NCBI RefSeq assembly: GCF_014650955.1 | Contig: NZ_BMVY01000014.1 | Coordinates: 1-64,000, forward strand | Direction: 5' to 3' | Length of the DNA: 64,000 bases | From: Streptomyces tauricus | GTDB taxonomy: Bacteria; Actinomycetota; Actinomycetes; Streptomycetales; Streptomycetaceae | Shown: in pieces, positions 44,226 to 51,939 of the stretch | Layout of the letters: each line of letters starts with the position of its first letter | Numbering within the stretch: the stretch's first letter is position 1 | Notes under the pieces: generated by a model | What the model was told of the DNA's origin: nothing | Seen by the model: only the letters and a program-made list of their open reading frames with translations | The model's database searches: none | Position numbers and translations under genes: made by a program

Positions 44226-45416
44226 CTAACTCCGCCCCGCCGACCCCGGACCGCCACCCCGCGTCACCTGCGTCCCCTGTGCCGCCTGAGCCATCTGCGT
44301 CCCCTGTGGCACCTGCGTCTCCTGTGCCGCCTGAGTGACCTGCGCCACCTGCGTCCCCTGTGCCTCGACGAGAACATCGCCCTCGGCCGTCCGGAAGTAC
44401 AGGACCGACCGCCCTGAGCGCCGCCGCCCCACCAGTCGGGCGTCGAGCAGCAGTTTCAGATGCCGGCCGACGGACCCGAGTCCCTGCCCGGTGACGGCGA
44501 CCAACTGGCTCGTACTCATGGGGGACCCGAGGAGAACGAGTACGCGGGCCCGCGCGCCGCCGAGCAACCGCGCGAGACTCCCCGGAACGGAGACGGCAGC
44601 GGCAGCGGCGACGGAGGCGACGTGGAGGTCGGGGGTGTCGGAGGCGGGGGTGGTCGTGTGCCCGTGCCGGGCATGGGCCAGTACGCCCGAGCAGGGGTAG
44701 ACGACCCCGTACCGGCGCGGGCCCGTGTCGGGGTGCGGGCGCTGCGGGGGCTCGTCCCACGACACCCACCCGTGCCGCTGCGGAGTCACCGGTACGAAGA
44801 CGATCCGGGCGCCCGAGATCTCGCGGGGCGGGTACTCGTGCAGGTTGACCTGCAGCCGGTTCTCGCCGAGCCAGCGCATCCCCGGCCGCATCGCCCCGAG
44901 CGCGGACGCCCAGCCCTCCTGGCTCAGCCGGGCGGTGCGGGCCACGACGTCCGCTTCGAGCACGCGCCGCCGGCGGTGCCAGTCGGGGCGTACGGCCTCG
45001 GTCCAGACGTGGGTGAGCAGGTCGGCGGCGCGTTCGGGAAGGTCGTCGCGGTCCCGGAGGATCGCGGGGAGCGGCCCGCGCAGGGCGACGGCGAGGTGGG
45101 CGCGGGCGGCCTCGGGGGAGGCCCCGCGTACCCGGGCGACCTCCGTGGCGAAGTCCTCGTCGCCGCGCGGGGTGGGCGTGAGGAAGTCGGCGATCCACTC
45201 GCGGCCGAACCCGGCCCGGACGAGGGCGGCGGTGACGGGATCGGACGCCAACCGCCGTTCGTAGCCCGGCAGATGGGTGTCCAGCCAGACCCGTTCGCCG
45301 GGATGCGCGGCGCTCCGGACGTGCAGTGCCTTCAGACAGGCGAAGGTCTCGGCGAGCGGCGAGAGCACGAAGCGGCTGCCGGCGAGGGTGTCGGCGTTGA
45401 CCTGCCACCAGCCCAT
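44226..45416 (-). CDS. ArsR-like winged-helix transcriptional regulator
   Basis: 396 aa from ATG 45416, with gagggg 5 nt upstream. The N-terminal 250 residues are an uncharacterised helical domain (DUF5937-like). The winged helix lies at about 290-355: LLGSPMSTSQLVAVTGQGLGSVGRHLKLLLDARLVGRRRSGRSVLYFRT-type. The last 45 residues are a Gln/Thr/Ala repeat encoded by a tandem repeat. Divergent from an MFS exporter gene with an inverted repeat between them, so it probably represses that gene and itself. Confidence 0.85.
   Translation of the reverse strand: MGWWQVNADTLAGSRFVLSPLAETFACLKALHVRSAAHPGERVWLDTHLPGYERRLASDPVTAALVRAGFGREWIADFLTPTPRGDEDFATEVARVRGASPEAARAHLAVALRGPLPAILRDRDDLPERAADLLTHVWTEAVRPDWHRRRRVLEADVVARTARLSQEGWASALGAMRPGMRWLGENRLQVNLHEYPPREISGARIVFVPVTPQRHGWVSWDEPPQRPHPDTGPRRYGVVYPCSGVLAHARHGHTTTPASDTPDLHVASVAAAAAVSVPGSLARLLGGARARVLVLLGSPMSTSQLVAVTGQGLGSVGRHLKLLLDARLVGRRRSGRSVLYFRTAEGDVLVEAQGTQVAQVTQAAQETQVPQGTQMAQAAQGTQVTRGGGPGSAGRS
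44265..44363. repeat. Degenerate tandem repeat in regulator C-terminus
   Basis: Imperfect units built from cctgcgtcccctgt and gccgcctgag run through the 3' end of the ArsR-like gene, encoding GTQVAQ-type repeats. In-frame length variation is likely. Confidence 0.75.
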
Positions 45417-45440
45417 TTCCGCCCCTCTTGGTTCATGGTC

Positions 45441-45460
45441 GTTTCGCACGGACGCGAAAC
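45441..45460. promoter_or_regulatory. Inverted repeat operator between ArsR-like and MFS genes
   Basis: gtttcgc-6 bp-gcgaaac, perfect 7-bp arms, lies in the 83-bp gap between the divergent starts (45416 and 45500). Placement and form suit a winged-helix repressor controlling both. Confidence 0.6.
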
Positions 45461-45499
45461 ACTAACGGTCGCCCGGGCGAGGACCCGAGACTCCGGCGC

Positions 45500-46705
45500 A
45501 TGCCAACGACGTACCGGTCCCTCTTCCGCACCCCGGAGTTCACCCCGCTCTTCCTGGCCTCCTCGGCGCAGGTGGCGGCCCAGACGATGAGCGGACTCGC
45601 GCTCGGCACCCTGGTCTACCGGGCCACGGACTCACCTCTCCTGTCGGCCCTGAGCATGTTCGGGCCCTCGCTCGCCCAGGTCCTGGGCGCGACCACGCTC
45701 CTGTCGGCGGCCGACCGGCTGCCCCCGCGCGCCACGCTGACGGGCACGGCGCTGGCGTTCGCGGCGGGTACGGCACTCCTGGCGCTCCCCGCCCCCCTCT
45801 GGACGGTCTTCGCGCTGATCCTCGCCCTCGGTCTGGTGGCCTCCCTCGGCGGAGGTGTCCGCTGGGGCCTGCTGAACGAGATCCTGCCCAAGGACGCCTA
45901 CATCGTGGGCCGTTCCGTCTTCAACATGGCGAACGGGTTCACCCAGATCGCGGGTTACGCCACCGGAGGCGTCCTGATCGCGCTCCTGTCCCCGCGCGGC
46001 ACCCTGCTCACGGCGGCAGCCCTGTACGTGACGGCCGCGGCGGTGGCCCACCGCGCCCTGAGCCCCCGCCCGCCGAGGGCGAAGGGCCGCCCGTCGATAC
46101 GCGCCACCTGGCACACGAACACGACCCTGATCTCCTCGGGCCCCCGCCGCCACCTCTACCTGGCCCTCTGGATCCCCAACGGCCTGATCGTCGGCTGCGA
46201 GTCCCTCTACGTCCCGTACGCTCCCGCGCACGCGGGCCTGCTCTTCGCGTGCGCGGCGCTCGGCATGCTGGTCGGGGACGTGGCGGTCGCCCGCTTCGCA
46301 GGTCCGGCCCTGCGCCCCCGTCTGGGCGTGCCGCTGCTCCTGCTGCTGGCGGCCCCGTATCTCCTCTTCGCCCTGCACCCGCGCCCGTCCCTGGCCGCGG
46401 CGCTCGCCGCGCTGGCCTCGGTCGGCTTCGGCGCGAGCCTCCTGCAGCAGGAACGCCTCATGGCCGTGACACCGCCCGAACTGGCCGGTCACGCACTGGG
46501 GTTGCACTCGTCCGGGATGCTGGCGATGCAGGGCGTGGGAGCGGCGCTGGCGGGCACGGCGGCCCAACTGACGTCACCGGCGACGGCGATGGCGGCGACG
46601 GCGGTCGCGTCGATCGCGGTGACGCTGACGCTGGCGCGGGGGCTGAGGCCCGTACGCCAGCCGTCTTCCGTACGGCCGCCGTCCCCCGCACGGGACACGG
46701 CGTGA
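45500..46705 (+). CDS. MFS transporter (probable exporter)
   Basis: 401 aa from ATG 45500, about 12 membrane helices. Visible features are LFLASSAQVAAQTMSGLALG in helix 1, a helix 2-3 loop AADRLPPRATL, and LNEILPKDAYIVGRSVFNMANG after helix 4. The second half restarts at GPRRHLYLALWIPNGLIVG. The family handles many drugs and metabolites. Control by the divergent ArsR-like regulator suggests induction by its substrate. Only weak RBS-like sequence precedes the ATG. Confidence 0.88.
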   Translation: MPTTYRSLFRTPEFTPLFLASSAQVAAQTMSGLALGTLVYRATDSPLLSALSMFGPSLAQVLGATTLLSAADRLPPRATLTGTALAFAAGTALLALPAPLWTVFALILALGLVASLGGGVRWGLLNEILPKDAYIVGRSVFNMANGFTQIAGYATGGVLIALLSPRGTLLTAAALYVTAAAVAHRALSPRPPRAKGRPSIRATWHTNTTLISSGPRRHLYLALWIPNGLIVGCESLYVPYAPAHAGLLFACAALGMLVGDVAVARFAGPALRPRLGVPLLLLLAAPYLLFALHPRPSLAAALAALASVGFGASLLQQERLMAVTPPELAGHALGLHSSGMLAMQGVGAALAGTAAQLTSPATAMAATAVASIAVTLTLARGLRPVRQPSSVRPPSPARDTA

Positions 46706-46805
46706 CAGCGGCGGGGCGACGGCGGCAGGGCGACTGCGGCGGACGGCGGCAGGGGTGGCTGCCACCGCCGCCCCTGCCGCCGGTCCGGCAGCCGATCCCG
46801 CTCGG

Positions 46806-47171
46806 TTATCGCGCCACGAACTGGGTGAGGATCGCCTGGACCTCGTAGATGTCGACGCCCTTGGTGAAGGTCTTCTCGATGGGCGTGGGCGTGCCGGAGA
46901 TCCAGATCTTCAGCTCGGCGTCGAGGTCGAAGGTCCCGGCGGTCTCGACGGCGAAGTGCGTGATGCTGCGGTACGGAACGGAGTGGTACTCCGTCTTCTT
47001 ACCGGTGATGCCCTGCTTGTCGACCAGGATCAGCCGGCGGTCGGTGAAGAGGATGGTGTCGCGGATCAACTGGAAGGCGGCGTACACCTGCTCGTTCTGC
47101 CCGAGCAGTCGCGCGTAGTCGTTCTGCGCCTTCGCCGGATCGACGGTGTGCGCGTTTCCGAACAGCGCCAT
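46806..47171 (-). CDS. PH-domain (bPH) protein
   Basis: 121 aa from ATG 47171. It is a single bacterial pleckstrin-homology-type domain: an N-terminal helix, FQLIRDTILFTDRRLILVDKQG, KTEYHSVPYRSITHFAVETAGTFDLDAELKIW and a closing helix YEVQAILTQFV. Family members are small cytoplasmic proteins of unknown function. Downstream of, and same strand as, the SPFH gene, but separated from it by a strong terminator. Confidence 0.88.
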   Translation of the reverse strand: MALFGNAHTVDPAKAQNDYARLLGQNEQVYAAFQLIRDTILFTDRRLILVDKQGITGKKTEYHSVPYRSITHFAVETAGTFDLDAELKIWISGTPTPIEKTFTKGVDIYEVQAILTQFVAR

Positions 47172-47239
47172 GACGAACCCCCATCAGGTGGTTGAAGTCC
47201 CAAGATCCTCGCACCGGAGCCCATGCGGAGCAATGCTCT

Positions 47240-47277
47240 GTTTCCGGGCTGTCGCAAGAGCGCGACAGCCCGGAAAC
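47240..47277 (-). terminator. Terminator after SPFH gene
   Basis: A perfect 16-bp stem (47240-47255 with 47262-47277), 6-nt loop, about 40 bp beyond the SPFH stop. Confidence 0.85.
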
Positions 47278-47318
47278 GCAGCCGCTCTGTGCCCCGGCTC
47301 AGCGGGGCCCGGGTGGCA

Positions 47319-48212
47319 TCAGCTCTTGCTGCCGTCCACGATGACCGGCGTGCCGTCCGAGCCGGTACCGCACGGGACGGCGTACACCGGGTTGGCCTTC
47401 GAGGCTTCCTTGTACGCCTCCAGGCACTGGTTGTACAGCACCTTGTCGCTCAGCGACTTGTCGATGATCTTGTTGGCGCGGGCGATGCCCTCCGCCTCGA
47501 TCCGCCTGCGCTCCGCATCCGCCTTGGCCGTACGCGACGCCTCGGTGGCCCGCTCGGTGGCCTGCTCCTGCTGGATCTTCTTGTCGATCTGCTCCTGCAG
47601 CTTCTTCGAGGGCCGCACATTGCGCAGGTTGACGAAGGTGACGTCGATCCCGCGCGGCGCCAGGCGTTCCTTCACGAGATCGGCGATCTCCGAGCCGATC
47701 TGCTCCCGCGCGGACGCGTAACCCTCCTCGCTGGTGTGCTTGGCGAACACGTTGCGGATGATCTCGCGGCTGTCCGGCAGCACGAGCCGCTCCTCGACGG
47801 CTTCCTCGCTGCCCGCGAGCCGGTACAGGCCGACCGCCTTGGCGGGCACCACGGCCCACTTGATGGTGACGTCCGCGTAGAGCACACCGCCCTGCGAGGA
47901 GCGCACCTCGACCACGTCGTCGTCGTTGAGGTTCAGGTCCACCGGGCGGGTGGAGAAGGACGTGACGTCGGTGAACGGCGACTTGAAGTGCACGCCCGAG
48001 GACAAGGGCGTACCGATCCTGCCGAAGGTCACCGGCACGCCGACCTCGTAGGCGCTCACGACATGGACACAGGCGAAGACGCCGGCCAGCAGACCCGCCA
48101 CGGCACTGAGCGCCGCCCCGAGCTTCCACCCCGAGGTGGTGCGGCCACCACCACGGCCGACGAGAAAGAGCACCACCGCGGCTATGAGCAGCAGGATGGA
48201 CAGTACGAACAC
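47319..48212 (-). CDS. SPFH/Band 7 (prohibitin-like) membrane protein
   Basis: 297 aa from GTG 48212, with ggggg 6 nt upstream; longer frames lack an RBS. Two N-terminal hydrophobic segments (about 1-19 and 30-52) precede the SPFH domain (YEVGVPVTFGRIGTPLSSGVHFKSPF, then LYADVTIKWAVVP, EIIRNVFAKHTSEEGYASAREQI). A charged coiled coil (about 200-255) and a short Ser/Gly-rich tail follow. SPFH proteins organise membrane microdomains and protect or regulate membrane proteases. Confidence 0.9.
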   Translation of the reverse strand: MFVLSILLLIAAVVLFLVGRGGGRTTSGWKLGAALSAVAGLLAGVFACVHVVSAYEVGVPVTFGRIGTPLSSGVHFKSPFTDVTSFSTRPVDLNLNDDDVVEVRSSQGGVLYADVTIKWAVVPAKAVGLYRLAGSEEAVEERLVLPDSREIIRNVFAKHTSEEGYASAREQIGSEIADLVKERLAPRGIDVTFVNLRNVRPSKKLQEQIDKKIQQEQATERATEASRTAKADAERRRIEAEGIARANKIIDKSLSDKVLYNQCLEAYKEASKANPVYAVPCGTGSDGTPVIVDGSKS

Positions 48213-48511
48213 AGCTTTCCCCCTAGAAACACGAACCCGCGCCCCCCAGGCGCGGCGCGGCGCATCGTAGCGAGGTCGGGTTACGGGTGGGGGGTGACTG
48301 GATGATCGGACGGGAGCGGACGCGAGCGGACGCGATCGGCCGGGATCGTGCCGGAGCTGAGAGGAGCTGGGGGATCGCGGATGTCGAGAACGCGGCACCG
48401 GCTCCGTCCCAGAGACATCAGCGACCACCACTGGTCACCACCGGTCGTACGACGGAGAACACGCCGTGGACACGACCTGGCACCCGACCCGACGTACAAG
48501 GAGAGATCAGC

Positions 48512-48952
48512 ATGGCGATTCAGCGGATGGACAATGTCGGCATCGTCGTCGAGGACATGGACGCCGCCATCGCGTTCTTCGTGGAACTCGGTATGGAGCT
48601 GGAGGGCAGGGCGCGGGTCGAGGGCCTCGTCGCCGACCAGTGCACCGGACTCGACGGCGTCCGCTGTGACATCGCGATGGTCCGGACCCCGGACGGCCAC
48701 AGCCGGCTCGAACTGGCGAAGTACCGCAGCCCCGCCGCGATCAGCGACGGGCCGCGCAACCGGCCGCACAACATCCTGGGCACGCACCGCGTGATGTTCG
48801 CGGTCGACGACATCGAGGACACCGTCACCCGCCTGCGCCCGCACGGCGCCGAACTACTCGGCGAGATCGCCCGGTTCGAGGACAGCTACCTGCTCTGCTA
48901 CGTCCGCGGCCCGGAGGGCATCATCGTCGGCCTGGCGGAGCAACTGACCTGA
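48512..48952 (+). CDS. VOC (glyoxalase/bleomycin-resistance-like) protein
   Basis: 146 aa from ATG 48512, with aaggagag 6 nt upstream. The two paired beta-alpha-beta-beta-beta modules are visible: MDNVGIVVEDMDAAIAFFVELGMELEG and RVMFAVDDIEDTVTRLRPHGAELLGE, ending in YVRGPEGIIVGLAEQL with the usual metal-ligand Glu region. Substrate unknown. Monocistronic. Confidence 0.88.
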   Translation: MAIQRMDNVGIVVEDMDAAIAFFVELGMELEGRARVEGLVADQCTGLDGVRCDIAMVRTPDGHSRLELAKYRSPAAISDGPRNRPHNILGTHRVMFAVDDIEDTVTRLRPHGAELLGEIARFEDSYLLCYVRGPEGIIVGLAEQLT

Positions 48953-49018
48953 GCCGGGGGTCAGGAACGCTCGCGTGGCTGGGCCGAGCAGGGTCTCGGC
49001 TTGCGGTATGCATTCCGA

Positions 49019-49028
49019 GGTATATACC
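49019..49028 (+). promoter_or_regulatory. Palindrome/promoter of higBA
   Basis: ggtatatacc is a perfect 10-bp palindrome that includes a -10-like tatata, only 10 bp before the toxin ATG at 49038. A related half-like block ggtatgcattcc lies just before it (49005-49016). This suits an autoregulated toxin-antitoxin promoter with a very short or absent leader. Confidence 0.5.
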
Positions 49029-49037
49029 GTTGGTTGC

Positions 49038-49406
49038 ATGACGGAGCCGTGGCAGATCGAGATCGAGCCTGAGGTGCGGGATTGGCTGGAACTCCTTCCG
49101 TTCCGTCTCTACCGGCGGGTCGAGGACAAGGCGGACCGACTGTTGGACGAGCCGACGACCCTCGGCGAGCCGTACTCGCGGCATCTGGGAGGCAAGCTCC
49201 GGGAGCTGCGCTTTGACTTGGACGGTGAGGCCGTACGCATTCCGTACTGGCTGGCACCGGGGCAACGGATCGTGCTGCTGACGGTCTTCCGTAAGACGAG
49301 GATGCGTGAAGCAGTGGAAGTCGAGCGTGCGCACCAGGCCCAGAAGGTCTGCGAGGCCGAGCACGGCCATGCCCAGCACAGGTACGAGCGGCGCAAGGAG
49401 AGCTGA
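49038..49406 (+). CDS. higB: RelE/HigB-type toxin
   Basis: 122 aa from ATG 49038; no RBS precedes it. The HigB/RelE (phage-derived Gp49-like) pattern is seen: WLELLPFRLYRRVEDKADRLL, LGEPYSRHLGGKLRELRFD, RIPYWLAPGQRIVLLTVFRKTRM and a charged C-terminal helix. Such toxins cleave ribosome-bound mRNA. Toxin-first order with an XRE antitoxin directly downstream is the hig arrangement. The stop shares one base with the antitoxin ATG. Confidence 0.88.
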   Translation: MTEPWQIEIEPEVRDWLELLPFRLYRRVEDKADRLLDEPTTLGEPYSRHLGGKLRELRFDLDGEAVRIPYWLAPGQRIVLLTVFRKTRMREAVEVERAHQAQKVCEAEHGHAQHRYERRKES

Positions 49407-49729
49407 TGAACCACAGCACGTGGAAGACGCGCCGGACCCGGCAACTCGCGGGGGAGGCCGTGGAGTACGACCAGGAGTACGCCGACGCCCGCCTGGCCGG
49501 CGACCTGGGTCAAGCGGTCTACGACCGTCGCATCGAGCTCGGCCTGTCCCAGACGGAGCTTGCGGAGCGGGCCGGGATGACGCAGCCCCAGGTCTCCCGG
49601 ACGGAGGGCGGCGACACCGTGCCGACTCTTCCGCTGCTGCGACGCTTGGCCAAGGCCTTGGACGGCACTCTCAACCTGACCATCGACGAAGGCGACTCGC
49701 ACGTCACGTTCACCCCGCACGCCGCCTGA
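49406..49729 (+). CDS. higA: XRE-family antitoxin
   Basis: 107 aa from ATG 49406, with aaggag 5 nt upstream. The HTH is at about 35-90: LGQAVYDRRIELGLSQTELAERAGMTQPQVSRTEGG, followed by LPLLRRLAKALDGTLNLTI. It should neutralise the HigB-like toxin and repress the pair through the upstream palindrome. A textbook terminator follows within 10 bp. Confidence 0.92.
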   Translation: MNHSTWKTRRTRQLAGEAVEYDQEYADARLAGDLGQAVYDRRIELGLSQTELAERAGMTQPQVSRTEGGDTVPTLPLLRRLAKALDGTLNLTIDEGDSHVTFTPHAA

Positions 49730-49738
49730 GTCGCTGAA

Positions 49739-49769
49739 GGGCACCTACGAGATTCCGTAGGTGCCCTTT
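49739..49769 (+). terminator. Rho-independent terminator after higA
   Basis: A perfect 11-bp stem (gggcacctacg / cgtaggtgccc), 6-nt loop and ttt at 49767-49769. Confidence 0.92.
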
Positions 49770-49773
49770 GCTG

Positions 49774-49815
49774 TGCCCCCGGCAGGATTCGAACCTGCGA
49801 CACCCGCTTTAGGAG
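49774..49815 (-). other. tRNA-Arg(CCU) 3' half: attachment-site remnant
   Basis: Read on the minus strand, 49815 to 49774 is tRNA positions 32-73: anticodon loop ctcctaa (anticodon CCU), the 3' anticodon strand agcgg, variable loop gtgtc, a perfect T arm (gcagg-ttcgaat-cctgc), acceptor strand cgggggc and discriminator A. The 5' half is absent; the sequence diverges exactly at the anticodon loop. Integrative elements use tRNA 3' ends as attB and leave such a copy at the far junction. The missing side faces right, so the inserted DNA lies to the right. Confidence 0.85.
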
Positions 49816-50190
49816 TGGGATCGAATCCTTGCCGGGTGGTGCCTGGCGCTGCCGCGCGGTGCTGTTTCCCCTGTTCAGAGCCGCGCGGCGAGCCACTTGA
49901 TCCGGCTCATGCCGCCCTGTATCAGGCAGTCCGCTCACGCATCGCTCACGCGCCTGAGGCACCTCGGTGTCGTGCCGGCGCATCTCCATCCCGCCGTAGT
50001 GTCGTCTGCCGCGCCCGGTTCGTTCTTGCCATCTTCCAACGCCTTGCGGAGTTGCCTCTCCGGCAACACGTGCAAGCCCCGGGCCGGTCGGCAAGAGCAT
50101 GTCAAGAGGGCCCATGGCTGAACCATGGGACGGTGGCTGCTGCCTCTGGCAAAGTGATCGGCACTGCTAGACGATTCTCGTGAGGAACTT
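49816..50190. other. Island left end, non-coding, 375 bp
   Basis: This lies between the tRNA fragment and hsdM. Right next to the fragment, 49819-49847 resembles the tRNA 3' end again, but inverted and degenerate (tcgaatccttgccggg). The rest has no credible gene, although tRNA-derived frames give spurious peptides such as PPAGFEPATPAL. It must include the hsd promoter. Confidence 0.5.
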
Positions 50191-51939
50191 GTGAGCACGC
50201 TCGGTAGCTTCATCTGGTCAATCGCTGATCAGCTTCGGGGCCCCTATCGCCCCAACCAGTACGGGACAGTGATCCTCCCGTTCACGATCCTGAGGCGGCT
50301 CGACTGCATCCTCGAGCCCGATCGCGCGACAGTGCGAGAGCTGGCGGCGAAGTTCGAGAACCCGAACCGGCTCAAGGTCGAGGTCAAGAAGGCCACGGGG
50401 CGGACCTTCTACAACATCTCCAACTACGAGTTCGCCAACCTGCTGGCCGATGCGGACGGACTGGCGGACAACCTGGCTGACTACATCGACCGGTTCTCCG
50501 CCGACGTAGACGTGTTCGAGTACTTCGACTTCAAGAAGGAGATCCTGGCTCTGGAAAGGGCCGGGCTCCTGCGCGAGATCGTTAAGTCCTTCGGCGCCGT
50601 CGATCTGCATCCCGACGTGGTGTCCAACGCAGACATGGGGGACGCGTTCGAGTACATCATCCGCAAGTTCAACGAGGCTGCGAACGAGACCTCCGGAGAC
50701 CACTACACGCCGCGCGACGCGATCCGGCTACTGGTCGACCTGCTTTTCGCCGAGAAGGACCTCGACCTCACCGAGGGGAGCATCATCCGCTCGCTGTACG
50801 ACCCCACCGCCGGCACTGGCGGCATGCTCTCCCTGGCCGAGGAGCACCTGCTCGCCCAGAACCCCGAGGCCAAATTGAGCCTGTACGGCCAGGAGTACAA
50901 CCCGCAGTCGTACGCCATCTGTAAGTCGGACCTGCTCGCCAAGGGCCACGACGCGACCAACATCGCCTTCGGCAACACGCTCACCGACGACGCTTTCAAG
51001 CGTCGCCAGTTCGACTACTGCATGTCCAACCCGCCCTACGGAGTGGATTGGAAGCAGTACGCCAAGGCGATCACGGCGGAGCGCGACTCTGCTGGCCCTT
51101 ACGGCCGCTTCGCGCCCGGCCTCCCGGCGACCTCCGACGGCCAGATGCTCTTCCTGCTTCACCTGGCCCACAAGATGCGCGCACCTGAGGACGGTGGAGG
51201 CCGCGTCGGCATCGTCATGAACGGCTCCCCCCTGTTCACCGGCGCCGCTGAATCCGGCCCTAGCAATATCCGCCAGTGGCTGCTGGAGAACGACCTCGTC
51301 GAAGCGATCGTCGCGCTGCCGACCAACATGTTCTTCAACACCGGCCTTGCCACCTACATCTGGATCCTTGACAACACCAAGCATCCCGACCGCCAAGGCA
51401 AGGTCCAACTCATCGACGGCACGTCGTTCTGGACCAAGATGCGTAAGAATCTCGGCTCCAAGGGACGTGAGATCCGCGACGACGACCGCGCGAAGGTCGT
51501 CAAGCTGTATGCCGACTTCACCAACGCCGACCCCGGCACCTCCAAGGTGCTGCGCAACGACGAGTTCGGCTACTGGACCATCACCGTCGAGCGACCCCTG
51601 CTGAATGAGGACGGCAAACCGATCACCGACCGCAAGGGTAAACCGAAACCGGACACCAAGAAACGTGATACGGAGAACGTGCCATTCACCTACGGCGGCT
51701 CCACCGTCGGCCCGGCGGGCAAGATCGAGGTCATCCAGGCATACTTCGATGCCGAGGTGAAGCCGCATGTCCCCGATGACGCCTGGATCGACTGGGCCAA
51801 GGTCAAGACCGGCTACGAAATTCCCTTCACTCGTCACTTCTATAAATACGTTCCGCCCCGGCCACTCGCCGAGATCGACTCCGATCTGGAAAAGCAGGTC
51901 GCGAAAATTCTGGGCCTCTTGCGGAAGGTTGAGGGATGA
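50191..51939 (+). CDS. hsdM: Type I restriction-modification system, methyltransferase subunit
   Basis: 582 aa from GTG 50191. The N-terminal HsdM helical domain (SFIWSIADQLRGPYRPNQYGTVILPFTILRRLD) is followed by an N6-adenine methyltransferase domain with SAM motif DPTAGTGG (from D204) and catalytic NPPY (from N280). It methylates adenine in the site chosen by HsdS and is also part of the restriction complex. The last bases overlap the hsdS start by 4 nt. Confidence 0.95.
   Translation: MSTLGSFIWSIADQLRGPYRPNQYGTVILPFTILRRLDCILEPDRATVRELAAKFENPNRLKVEVKKATGRTFYNISNYEFANLLADADGLADNLADYIDRFSADVDVFEYFDFKKEILALERAGLLREIVKSFGAVDLHPDVVSNADMGDAFEYIIRKFNEAANETSGDHYTPRDAIRLLVDLLFAEKDLDLTEGSIIRSLYDPTAGTGGMLSLAEEHLLAQNPEAKLSLYGQEYNPQSYAICKSDLLAKGHDATNIAFGNTLTDDAFKRRQFDYCMSNPPYGVDWKQYAKAITAERDSAGPYGRFAPGLPATSDGQMLFLLHLAHKMRAPEDGGGRVGIVMNGSPLFTGAAESGPSNIRQWLLENDLVEAIVALPTNMFFNTGLATYIWILDNTKHPDRQGKVQLIDGTSFWTKMRKNLGSKGREIRDDDRAKVVKLYADFTNADPGTSKVLRNDEFGYWTITVERPLLNEDGKPITDRKGKPKPDTKKRDTENVPFTYGGSTVGPAGKIEVIQAYFDAEVKPHVPDDAWIDWAKVKTGYEIPFTRHFYKYVPPRPLAEIDSDLEKQVAKILGLLRKVEG

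Noticed and set aside
49774..49847. Complete tRNA gene
   Set aside because: No D arm or 5' acceptor strand; only positions 32-73 are present.
49761..50183. Open frame starting at the tRNA fragment
   Set aside because: The peptide PPAGFEPATPAL is the well-known artefact of translating tRNA antisense; no RBS.
49816..50190. Integrase remnant at the island left end
   Set aside because: No tyrosine or serine recombinase motif in any frame.
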